Source: Pseudo-nitzschia pungens (Eukaryota; Bacillariophyta; Bacillariophyceae; Bacillariales; Bacillariaceae). From it: 64,000 nt of DNA. Position numbers and translations under genes: made by a program. Of the stretch, positions 52,234 through 63,043 are shown in pieces; positions within the stretch are counted from its first letter, which is position 1; the number at the start of each line of letters is the position of its first letter. The DNA lies in NCBI GenBank assembly GCA_037355855.1, contig CM074761.1, forward strand, positions 4,607,346 to 4,671,345. The letters are read 5' to 3'. Below the pieces are notes generated by a model, which was not told where the DNA came from, ran no database searches, and worked only from the letters and a program-made list of their open reading frames with translations.

Positions 52234-54411
52234 TTGAAGGCTGACAACAGAATGAAGAGTTTTCAGGACGCGGAATATTCACGAAATAGCGAGAGCGCAG
52301 ATCAGAGCGATGATTACAACGAGGATGACAATTACAATTCGAATGATGAAAGCCAGGAAGCGCGCGACGAGAAATGTATCGAAATGAACCACTATCGTTC
52401 CTTTGCTGAGAAAACATCCGGGAGGCCGGGCAGTAATTCCAGTCGGCGAGATCGCTCGGCTGAAGATTTCCGCGGCTTCAGCACATCCATCGCTGACATG
52501 TACCGAAAACCGGAGTATGAACAGATTGACTGTTGTTCTATAGCTTGCTTCGGTTGCCTCCAAGCAGATAGAAACCGATACATGGTGACTGGAGTCAAAC
52601 CCCCAGGTCTCTGTCGTCGTTTAGTCGTACATGTATTTGTGCCAACCTGCATCTTTGGGGTTGCATTGTTTGTGGCTTTCAATGTACCCGATCCTTGGAT
52701 GAACGAAATGTTGTGTTATGGCTGGGTCATTCTGTTTGTGATCTATTTCTTCTCCCAATGCGGAAAGGGATCGTGGAAAAGAAGACAAGTCCGACGGAAC
52801 CTTTTGTGGGCAAAGCATAAGAAGGTCACTTCGGGGCGCTTTCAACGAAGGAATAGAGTTCATCCGGAAGATACGGACGATGACTCTGACGACGACGACT
52901 CTGACGATGAGGAATATCTAAGAGGACAGACAAGTTCTGACATTCGAAATGCCCACGCAACTTGTGGCTGTTACGCTGTCGACCACCCTGCTTCCTTCGA
53001 ATATGATCCAGAGGAAGAAATCACGTGTTGTAGGAGACTGTTCAGCTGCTTCACCAATTTTTGCTGTGCAAAACTATGCTGTCGATACGTGGTCTGCTGC
53101 GGATTTTGTGGCGTAGCGCAAGAGGCGAGGGAGATCAAGAGAATGCTACGTCCTGGGATGCTAAGCGTTGACTATATTACCATGCAGCCCATGATGGAAT
53201 ACTACCCTGCTATCTACGAAGCGAGGTGTAGTAATGAAAGGCCTACTTCGTGGTGGTTCAGTCAACTATCGAAATTTTCTCGAATGACCGTGACCAATTG
53301 TGCAGTGTGGCTTACGATGTTATTTGTCTGGAGTTTGTTGTCAAGAAGATTGAATCACAATTTTGGAACCAAGAACTTCGTTGTTCTTTTCTTGACTTTG
53401 TTGCAGTCTTTGATTCTGCTCGCCGCGGTGTATTGGAAACATACGAAAGATGTATCGATCGATGCCCTGATCAAGTTTTTCGCTGTGGGATTTTGTTTGA
53501 GCACGACGTTGGCCATATTCTTCGAATTGGTATTTGGACTTGTGGTTCGACTCACAATGGCGCTTTTAATGGCCTTTTCAGGAATAGGTGTTGTTGAGGA
53601 AAATGGATATGCCTTCTCCCAATCAGGTGCTACTAATGGATTGACCGCAGCACAACAAGTCAATTACGGCGGGGTGAACTACCGTCAATACTTGAAAGCA
53701 TATGGCAACGACCATCCAGTTGTCTATACCGTCTATGTGTTCGTCATATCTTTTCTTCTTGCAGCAATGATTGAAGAAACTTGCAAATATTTTGGTTATC
53801 GAATGGTAGATCACCCTGACTTTTACAGCAAGTCCGAAGTAGAGGAAGCTATGAAATGCTACGAAAAGAAGGAAGGAGACTCATCAGTGACTTCCTTTTC
53901 GAATCAGAACCGAAGCTTTCAATCTAGAGCAGCTGCTGTTACGGTCTCCATGGTTGCTGTTGGTGTGGGGTTTGCCTGTTGTGAAAATCTGGTATACATT
54001 TTCATTTATGGGAAAGCATACCGTGCTTCGGAAATTTTCATCTTACTTGCTCGTTCTTTGTTCCCAATCCATCCGATCGCAGCTGCTCTGCAGTCAATCG
54101 GAGTCTGTAAACGAGACATCGAGAGTACTCAACACGGACTTGGAAGAATAATACTACCAGGGGTCGTCTTCCATGGACTTTATGACTTCATGTTGACCTG
54201 GATAGACTACATTGGTTCTAGGAAGGGAAATTATGTTGACGAAGATGATGGCATACAAACCGAGTCTGGCTCCGGAAGGATTTCGAACGTAGTTTCGGTG
54301 TTCATAGTGATTGGTGGCGTGCTGTACTACTTCCGCGAAAGAAAAAAGCAGACGAAAAGACTGGCATTGCTTGATGGCGAATCAGTCTTGATCGACTCTG
54401 ATCTGACATAA
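52234..54411 (+). CDS. PrsW-like intramembrane metalloprotease with a Cys-rich domain
   Basis: A 725-aa single-exon frame (an alternative start, MKSFQDAEYS, lies six codons later). The N-terminal third is acidic and polar. Two membrane helices follow (about 129–149 and 160–174), then an Asp/Ser-rich linker (DDDSDDDDSDDEE). Next is a cluster of about a dozen cysteines (CCRRLFSCFTNFCCAKLCCR, 265–284, continuing CCGFCG), which resembles palmitoylated or PLAC8-like segments. The C-terminal half has about seven hydrophobic helices with the PrsW signature: EETCK (514–518, the EExxK motif), GFACCEN (579–585), H613 in FPIHPIAAAL and HGLYD (647–651). Bacterial PrsW cleaves an anti-sigma factor within the membrane. 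Here the likely role is regulated membrane proteolysis; the substrate is unknown. Confidence 0.85.
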   Translation: MKADNRMKSFQDAEYSRNSESADQSDDYNEDDNYNSNDESQEARDEKCIEMNHYRSFAEKTSGRPGSNSSRRDRSAEDFRGFSTSIADMYRKPEYEQIDCCSIACFGCLQADRNRYMVTGVKPPGLCRRLVVHVFVPTCIFGVALFVAFNVPDPWMNEMLCYGWVILFVIYFFSQCGKGSWKRRQVRRNLLWAKHKKVTSGRFQRRNRVHPEDTDDDSDDDDSDDEEYLRGQTSSDIRNAHATCGCYAVDHPASFEYDPEEEITCCRRLFSCFTNFCCAKLCCRYVVCCGFCGVAQEAREIKRMLRPGMLSVDYITMQPMMEYYPAIYEARCSNERPTSWWFSQLSKFSRMTVTNCAVWLTMLFVWSLLSRRLNHNFGTKNFVVLFLTLLQSLILLAAVYWKHTKDVSIDALIKFFAVGFCLSTTLAIFFELVFGLVVRLTMALLMAFSGIGVVEENGYAFSQSGATNGLTAAQQVNYGGVNYRQYLKAYGNDHPVVYTVYVFVISFLLAAMIEETCKYFGYRMVDHPDFYSKSEVEEAMKCYEKKEGDSSVTSFSNQNRSFQSRAAAVTVSMVAVGVGFACCENLVYIFIYGKAYRASEIFILLARSLFPIHPIAAALQSIGVCKRDIESTQHGLGRIILPGVVFHGLYDFMLTWIDYIGSRKGNYVDEDDGIQTESGSGRISNVVSVFIVIGGVLYYFRERKKQTKRLALLDGESVLIDSDLT

Positions 54412-55995
54412 CCTACCTCCAAAGGTTTTACGGAAACACAGTCCTGTAAGATACTGTAACAGAATCATTTTGTGTGTCCGATATCTCCAAAAACATTATG
54501 TTGTATGGGATATCTCTCGAAGTGTACATAATTTTTGAGTAGTCGGAAAATGGAATGGCTTTGCAGCCTGATTTTGTAAAGTGGCCATTACCTGGTCCCG
54601 CAACATCCGCTAGTCTAGTAGCTCCAACGTCGATGTTTGATCTCCTCTCAAAGTAGCGATATAGCACATGTGCTTCTGCTTCAGAATTGTGGGCTAAAAG
54701 AAAAAGTCATCGTCGCAACAACGCTGAAAGAATAACCATCACAATCAGTACTGTCATGAAATGTAGATATATTATTACTACTAGTACTTAGATTGATATC
54801 ACTTCTGCATTGATCGTCAATTTATTTCCTGCGTAACTATTCAGACGCAAGCACTAAAACACAGACCTTCTTGTTCGCATTGACCGATACGTTGGAGAAT
54901 ACAGTTGTGTTTTCACTTACTACGGAATTCCTATCAGCTGTCCCCCGGTTTCCGTAGAAATTAGTAGTTGAGGATGTAGAACCTGGGGACAGCTGATAGG
55001 AACTTTGTAGTAGGAAAATACCATTACTGTAGGCAGGATTTATTGGCTTGTTGGAGCATACAGTGGAAATGCAGCTACGGTAATACGAAGGTTGTAATCA
55101 CTAACTCTGTGTCTTAGCAATCTACAAAAAGACTTTCCTGTAATTACTTGAGGTCAGGGGTCAGGTTGCGCTTCCTTACATCTCTTACTTGTACCGTAAC
55201 CATCACCGTACTCGTACCGGTAGTCATGTGTCTTGTTTCAAAAGCAGACATGTAAAGTCTTAATGCATGAACATACGCTAATACGGTATGTTGATTACGT
55301 CATTATAGTTGGGGATTTTCATGCCGTTCTATTCTTCTGCCTTCTGCATTGTGCATACCGGTACCGTTCTGTAATGCACAAATATGCACGCATTCCGCGT
55401 TTCTTGTAACGGGCAAGTTCGTTCTCGCGATACAAATTGAGAAATTTTGTTTTTAAGCAGCGGCGACATCGTATGGCCATTGCGACTCCAAAGATAATGC
55501 ACAACTCAAGAACTTTGGTTCAGAGGAGTTTCAAGGTGCAACAACATCCTTAACAAGACGACGGATAGTAGGTGCCAGTCACCCACCGAAGTATTGAAGA
55601 GGTTTCGCTCCAGTACATACTGTTTTGACATTCCACAGTGAGTTTTGTAGCTATGTATCTGTCGCCTTACCGGTCCAACTTCGTCGCTTTGAAGTTCACA
55701 TCTATTGGAGATGACTTCCCCGCGGAGAAATGCTTCGTCCGGAGTGCCCAAGTCCTTTCTGCAAACGCCGAATGCATGAAACTTTGGGAAAATCCATCCT
55801 GATGTTTTCGTATCTTACCACTTTCGCTTTTCTTCTTTTGACGTTGAAGGAGTGGAGCAAGTTTTAAGATTTTGTTCGTCGTGACTTGAAACAAACAGAA
55901 ATTCTTAAGCTAGGGGCGTGGGGAACGTTTTTTACTTCTTTCAGCAACCAGTCGTTATCGAGAATATTACATTGAAAATTTAAAATCATCGTACC
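54412..55995. other. Intergenic between the PrsW-like gene and PP1
   Basis: 1.6 kb without a supported gene. It contains the long hairpin at 54916–55014 and GTACCG words at about 55190–55220 and 55358–55366. The PP1 promoter should lie near its right end. Confidence 0.5.
54916..55014. repeat. Inverted repeat forming a long hairpin
   Basis: Left arm about 54916–54952 and right arm about 54980–55014 are near-complementary; the best core is TTCCTATCAGCTGTCCCC against GGGGACAGCTGATAGGAA, 18 of 18 paired. Weaker pairing continues on both sides, giving a stem of about 35 bp with few mismatches and a loop of about 28 nt. It lies between two plus-strand genes and has no coding potential. It could be a pre-miRNA-like or siRNA-generating hairpin, a MITE remnant or a transcription-end structure; the sequence alone does not decide. 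Confidence 0.75.
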
Positions 55996-57164
55996 ATGGG
56001 ATCGGTTAACGATGATAACTGGGTCGACGGCATGATCGATCAACTCTTACAGGCTAGGAACCGGAAACCTGGTACGCCTGTGGATCTGTCGGTCCAAGAC
56101 GCCACTAGCCTGTGCAACTATGCAAGAGAAGTATTCATGCAGCAGCCAATGCTATTGGAACTCGGTGCTCCAATCAAAATTTGTGGAGATGTTCACGGAC
56201 AGTACACTGATCTATTGAGACTCTTCGAGTATGGTGGGTTCCCACCAGAGGTATGTCATTGTTTTTCGTATTATTTCCATAGAGGAGGTAGAAAGTAGTT
56301 TCTTTCTTGAAATAAATTTCTTATCATCGTTTCGCTATTGCTACGGAAACAGGCAAATTACCTTTTTCTTGGAGACTACGTGGATCGCGGAAAGCAATCT
56401 CTGGAAGTTGTGTCGTTGCTATTCGCATACAAAATCAAGTATCCTGAAAACTTTTTTCTCTTGAGAGGAAACCATGAGTGCGCCGGTATTAATCGGATCT
56501 ACGGCTTCTATGACGAATGTCGCCGCAGATTCTCAGTAAAAATGTGGAAACAATTTTGCAATACTTTCAATTGTCTCCCTTGTTGTGCCGTGATCGATGA
56601 TAAGATCATTTGCATGCATGGAGGTTTATCTCCCGAATTATCACAGATGGAACAAATCGCTAACATCGCGCGTCCTTGCGACGTCCCGGATACGGGATTG
56701 CTCTGTGACATCCTATGGTCAGATCCAGACCCAAGCATCACAGTAAGTTAATATCAGTGATCGAGCCCCCTTGCTTTCACTATCAATCCTCCGTGAACCC
56801 ATTTATCTTACACCCGTGCCGGTGCATGTCATTTTACGCTGAAATATTGCAGGGGTGGGGAGAGAATGATCGTGGTGTTTCGTTTACTTTCGGTGGTGAT
56901 GTTGTCCGTCAGTTCCTGCGTAGGCATGATTTGGACCTAGTTGTTAGAGCCCACCAGGTCGTTGAGGATGGTTACGAGTTCTTCGCTGGACGTGAACTTG
57001 TCACTGTATTCTCAGCACCGAACTACTGTGGCGAGTTCGACAATGCAGGGGCGATGATGACAGTTGATGACACCCTCATGTGCTCGTTCCAAATCCTAAA
57101 ACCAGCAAGTGCTGCACAACAACGATATGGTTCAGGTCGGCCCGGTACGCCAGGACGCAGATAG
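55996..57164 (+). CDS. Protein phosphatase 1 catalytic subunit
   Basis: Metal-dependent Ser/Thr phosphatase that acts in cell cycle, transcription and glycogen control. Three exons: 55996–56250, 56353–56742 and 56853–57164. Introns are GTATGT…ACAG and GTAAGT…TGCAG, both phase 0; 318 aa. All catalytic blocks are present: GDVHGQY, GDYVDRG, LRGNHEC, HGG and [16 protein letters not shown]. The segment WSDPDP and the YRCG-like region are of PP1 type rather than PP2A. The C-terminus ends RPGTPGRR, comparable to the CDK-phosphorylated R-P-x-T-P tail of animal PP1. It lies between the PrsW-like and MadBub genes on the same strand. Confidence 0.95.
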
Positions 57165-58924
57165 ATGTCGCTGCGTTACCGTTAACATTCATTGATGTAT
57201 GCTACGCGGTTAATTCAGATGGTGTACGAAAGCTAGAAAATTGAAAAATGTAGAATAATGGTCGTATGTCTTTTTTTTCTTGCGCGGGTTAAACAAAAGT
57301 ATTCTATTAAAGATCAAGTTGTGATAGAGAGCATTCTGATTTTGTTAACTGATCACCAATGACTTTTTTATAGAGATTGGATGAGAACAAACTACTCCAC
57401 GACCAAAGTAGTTTAGTGCTTCTATTTTTTCTTCTGACCATTCGGATCATTTCCGTTTTCTAATCGATTAAAATGTTGGCCCTTAGACCTGCAAATAAGC
57501 CATAATGACGACCGAGAAACGAGACTAATTTGTTCCGATGAGAACTGCATACGTGTAACGTGTGCCTGGACATGAAAACTGTTTCAAAATTATTTATGCG
57601 TCTTGGAAAATAACGCTGAAAATGAAGGCAATCTAGGTTTTGTTTGGAAAACTCTCGTCGATATCAGGGTGCGGGGTGCCGAGTGTGGCTTTGGGTTATT
57701 TGTTTTCGGTTAGGAAACTTCCCAGTAGTTGAATGAACGATCGGATTTGCATGTGTTCCTTTAGTTCAATCACCACTGTTCACATTCCTTACAGATGAAA
57801 CACGATACACTAAGACGACGAGAATTTATTTCACATTCCACATCCTCTGCTGCTTTCCCTTCTTCCTTTTCTTTCCTCCATGTTCTTGTTGTCGCATTCA
57901 CGGTAACTGCGCGAAACTATTTCTCATGAACACGGTCAGGTCGTCCCTGTCGTAGAAATTTGATTGAAATATGATGCATAAGTGGTGCCAACAGGATTAG
58001 GGCCAGAGGATATCGAACAGAAACATTATCACCAGTAGTAGTACTAATGATACTAACCGTCACCCCTGTTTGTTTTCTTTTCAACATGCCAAATATTTCC
58101 TTTCCTTACTAGCATGAACCATATGTTGTCTAAATTATGAGAGTTTGGTAGTTTGGTTTGGGTTGATTTCATACCAGAGAAAATCAATGAACAATAATAA
58201 TCTGAGTTTCCTTAATGATCCGCTGATAGGTAGTACTATGGCCATTGCTTGATGATGTTCCTCAGCATGTCGTCCCCCTACTGCCGCGACTACACGCCTG
58301 CGTAAGTAAGCATGACTCTACAATAGCTAGTTTATTATCAGTCTTCTTCAAATTCCAGCCGTATTCTAACAACGACGAAAGTATAATCCTACATTGTTCA
58401 AATGAGATTGCAAGGATTAGCTAGTATTACTAGCTACTACTTAGTAGTAGTAGTTTATACATACGTTTATTTCGAGAAGACACGTAATAAAATTACTTGG
58501 TACTTCTCTTAATTAAACAACGGATACCGGTACCTTACTACGTACGGTGCGACAGTTGGTTGTACGGTACAGCAAAAAGTTAATGATTGAAAAGTGGAAG
58601 ACACAGGATCACCTCGCTCGCGTGCCGTTCGTTGACTGTCCGCGTTTTAAAAAAGTTGGAAAATTATTACGAGTAAACCTTACCCGTGTTACTACGAGAG
58701 CTATTATTCTAATTTTCTCTGTCCCAGATCTGACAAGACTTTAGTTGCGTCAACAATAGTTGACGAACCAAAAGCCGAAGGAAAATACAAGTAAGTCTTA
58801 CTTGTACGTACAACGGCGCCCAAATCACTAAGTGTCGTGGTCTGCGAAGAAAGACTGTTCCATCAAAAGCTCGATTGCATAAAGCTGTCTACAATCTTCG
58901 ATTGACCAGAACTGACTGGGCCAA
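57165..58924. other. Intergenic between PP1 and MadBub
   Basis: 1.76 kb with no gene called. It includes TAGTAGTAGT-type stretches (58030–58050, 58445–58460) and GTACC words (58525–58570). Promoter of the MadBub gene presumably at the right end. Confidence 0.5.
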
Positions 58925-61900
58925 ATGTCATCAACTGTTTCGGCTGCTCACTCTTGGGAAGCGCAAAAGGAAAATGCGGCTCCACTCGAACGGGGCCGAA
59001 ACGTATCTTCCTTTGGTCTTCGCACGTCGGATTCTGAGAATCAAAACTTGAAAGAAAGGCTTCGTCACTATGAGGAACTCGTTAGTCCATCAGAGGATCC
59101 AAAAGTCAAGGAAATGAGCGATGACCCTCTTTCCCACTGGTTGTCGTATATCAAGTTCTACCAGAACAGCTTCCCCTCAGGACACCCGTGAAAACTTCCT
59201 CATTATCGAACGTTGCGTCCGAGCTTTGGTCAAAATGAAACAATACAGCAACGACGATCGATTTGTGAGTGTTTGTGCGAAGTATGCTGACAAAACAAAA
59301 GATCCTGGCAAGGTATTCAAATACCTTCACCAACAAAAAGTTGGCGGTCACACGGCCCTCTTTTGGATAGCATGGGCATTTGTAGCAGAGAAGGATAGCG
59401 ATTTTCCATTTGCTGAACAAATTTTCAAGAAAGGGATAAGCAAGAATGCCGAACCTCTTCAAATGCTCAAGCTCCGTCATCAGCAGTTCCAGAGACGGAT
59501 GAGTCGGCACTGGCTAAACTCGTCGAAGAGTAACGATCAATTGAACGATGAGTACGAAAGTGGACAGCAAGAGAGATCTTCTAGGTCGACGCTCGGCGGC
59601 ATAGCACGGGATCGAGTCCGCCGCAATGATAGATCGCAGAGAAGAGTGCATCATGGGATTAGTCAGAACCCGCTCACACGAAGGCAAAACAGCATCCTGC
59701 GACCAGGAAACAACATACGAAGTGATGCAAACAGCACCAAAGGATCGTTTCAAATTTTTGTTGAGGAGAAAGGTGAAAACGCGTACAATTTGGATCAAGA
59801 GTTTGGGGGGGACGAAAGAGCAACCATTGCTCGAGCGTCTGATCGAAGAAAAGAAAACACAATGACAGCTGAACGTTGGAACGAACGTGGTGGCATGCAG
59901 TCTTCTTACCCGAAGACGGCCAGTTCAACGTCACGGACTAAGGGCCCTTTGCCCGCTTTCTCAGTGTTTGTCGATGAAGAGTGTGCCGCGGAGAACGAAC
60001 GACAAGAGAAGGAACAAGAGAAGCAAATGCAACGCCAAAGGCAAGTGCGAGACGAAAGAACTTTTAAGGAGCGCGACACTGAAGGAATGGTAAGTCATGG
60101 TTAATGCATATAGAAGTATTGGTTTGGATGAGATTGTAATTTGGAGAGATGCCGAACTTCGTGTTGACTCAAGCATCTTTTCCTCTAAAATCCAACATAG
60201 GCGGAGAAGTTATTTCGTGATCCAGTTCGATACTTGAAAGATCCAAATCGACTCAAGTCAGAAAATATGGTAATGTCTCGAAGACTAAACAAGCAGGAAA
60301 CAGACAAGCCAACAGTCGAACGCAAGAGCCGCGCTGGGTTTAGCAAACGATTACTGAAAAACGAAAATGGGGAGGAACAATGCTTCGAGGAAGCTCGAGC
60401 TAAGGCAGGCACCTACACTCTACTTGCAGATTCATCTAATAACTTCAATCTGCTGCAGAATGTAATAAAGGCAGATCAAAGCTCGCAAATGGACATTGAT
60501 GATGGGGGAGTAATTATGGACATATCAATGTCGGGATCTTTATCTCGATCGATGGAATGCTTCACAGACAGTAATAAGATGATTGGGAATGAACAGCTCG
60601 AACCCAATAACGAAGGAAATAAGTTGTTCGAACACGTTGATGCAAGTTTTGAAGCAGGCCTCAATCAGACTGCTATATCTCATGCTAGCTCAACAGTGAA
60701 CGAAATCGATGTTGGAGGGAAGCAGGTAGAAGAAACAATCAATACAAAATTTGCTATGAGAGAATTAAGCATGATGTTCTCAAGTCCTGCATTTGGGATC
60801 GGTAAGGATCGCAGACGCCTCGATCATTCCCATGCATCTAAGATTGATGAATTGGAAGCATACAAGGGAAACACTGATGTATCGTTTGGGAATGTGGGAG
60901 ATAATATAATGCTTGACAATTCCATATGTAACAACGGAAAGGTCGAAGATTCTGATGAGGGTGGCAAAAAAAATGACAACGCTGGATTTTTTATATTTCA
61001 AGACGAAAATTCCCCTAATCGAGAAAAAACGAGTAGAAACAGGAGTCAAACGCGTAATGCATTTCAAATTCATAACGACACAAATGAAGGCCCTATAGAG
61101 CGTGGAGGGCATCAAAACTTGGATAACAAAGCTCAGTCAGGCATTGGATTTCAAATCTTTGTTGAAGGAAACGATGAATCTATCGAACAATCATCAAATA
61201 ATGAAAGTCAAAAAGATACCGCGTATTCTGCTATCGGCTTCCAAATCTATGAGGAGGGAAAGGAAAATATGTCTCAAAAGAGAGCTGAACACCAGCTTGA
61301 AAACGGAGACACGGCGAGCATTTCTGATGCTATCGCTTTGCTGGATGGCAAAATTGAGGCTGGTGACAATAATTCTTTCAGCTCATCTGAAGAAAACAAT
61401 TGTACCTCAGTAGTTGATGGAGAAGATACAGCTGATGCGACTCTATTCAATGAAATCTTCCAAGAAGAATCGAGATACGACGAACGCGACAGCATTCTAA
61501 GAAATAAGAAAGCAAAAATAGTTGCTGCAGAGGATGATGGAAAGAATGATGGGAGCGGGCGCAAAACAGTAAGATAATCAACATTTATGCCACAATATCC
61601 ACTCTTCTTCTCAACATCAATCTCAAATGTATTATTCGTTGTTGCTCCCTGTATCACCATAGGAAAGAAATTTCGGACAAACGAAACCAAGCAAAATCCA
61701 TAATTTTATTCAATCTACCCAGCCAATTGTCAACAATGAATGCCTGAAAAGAAAATTGGATACGATGCAAACAAAAAATATTGACTACGAAAGGTGCATT
61801 GCACAGAACATCCGAATCGCTGTGAGACTGTCGCAAAACAAAGCTGATATCCCCGACTCTCGATCCTCCCTAATGTCTCTCTTAATTTCAAACGGAAAAA

Positions 61901-63043
61901 CTTTCTATATTCCAACTGCAGTTTTGCCGAGACAATTACGTCGAAAACGTATTGTTTCGAATACGAAAGTGGTTGTGGGGAAACATGATGGATTTGTTTT
62001 GAGGAAAGAGTTAGGTCGCGGTGCTTATGGTCGTGTACTCCTTATGAATGCTTCGGAATCAAGTCGTTGCGACACTGTCGCAATCAAAGCGCAATCACCT
62101 GTAGGATCACTTGCTTGGGAATACATAATACTCCAACGTCTAGAGCAGCGTGTATCAGTGGATGGAAAACAAGATTTGAACTATCCCTATCCTCGACCAG
62201 TGAGCTTCATTGAGCTTGCCGATGGAGGACTACTCAGTATGTCAGCAGCATCCGAGACAGGGTTCAATCTAGTAGACCTATCAAACTTTTACAGGGTAAA
62301 GGTGGGAAACACAGTTCCAGAACTCATTGCTTTGCACTATACCTCGATTGCACTAAGGATAATTGAGCAGCTTCATTGGCATGGAAAAATACTGGTAAGA
62401 GTCTGAAAGTTCGTTGTGTCCGGACATCATGTATCGCGACATTATAATTGATTTTTCTGACTTTTTCATCTATTGTTTGTTTTAGCATTGTGATGTCAAA
62501 CCCGACAATTTTGTTTTGTCCTCCTTCAAAGGCTCTGGTACACCTCTTGAGAACGTTGATTACTCGAACCTCACCTTGGTTGATTTTGGGAATGCAGTCG
62601 ACCTCGTAGATGGTCTTGATTCAAAAAGGAAAGACATTCAAAACACGTTGTTTTATGGCCAGACAGCAAAAACAGACATGCAGTGTGTTGCGATGCGGAA
62701 TGGTCAGCCCTGGTCTTACGACGCTGACACATTTGGGATTTTGTGCTGCGCTCACGTACTATTGTACGGAACGCATATGACTATCAAAGAGACAAAAGGC
62801 AACAGGTGGCAGCCATTGACCTCGCTAAAGAGATACTGGAAACGGGATTTGTGGAAGGAAATATTTGATACTTTACTCAATCGTGATGAAGTCTCAGGAT
62901 CGGCAATTGGTTCGAGAGCATCAAGTTTGAAAGAGTTGAGAAGGAAGATCGATACTCATTTGGAGACGAACTCGAAAGACCTCCATCATTTGTTGTCGCG
63001 GCAAGCCAATATGCTTCCAGATAGTAGGGAAAGCATATCCTAA
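58925..63043 (+). CDS. MadBub: combined Mad3/BubR1–Bub1 spindle-checkpoint kinase, with one apparent single-base insertion
   Basis: Exons: 58925–60089, 60201–61568, 61663–62394 and 62486–63043. All introns are phase 0 GTAAG…AG. About 1,273 aa after removing one surplus base near 59178–59190, where SHWLSYIKFYQNSFPSG must run on into ENFLIIERCVRALVKM. A KEN box is at residues 15–17, as in Mad3/BubR1. The TPR-like Bub1/Mad3 domain follows (CAKYADKTKDP, HTALFWIAWAFVAEKDS). The central region has six ABBA-type motifs and two more KENs (59850–59858 and 61260–61268). The C-terminal kinase has GRGAYGRV, VAIK, the Bub1-like WEYIILQRL, HCDVKPDN and DFG (VDFGNAVDL). The kinase looks active, with the HRD arginine replaced as in Bub1. 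It monitors unattached kinetochores and inhibits APC/C–Cdc20. Confidence 0.9.

Noticed and set aside
44550..59190. Programmed +1 frameshifting at stop codons (TGA/TAA)
   Set aside because: Only about half the sites lie at an in-frame stop; the others lie many codons before one, and there is no common slippery motif.
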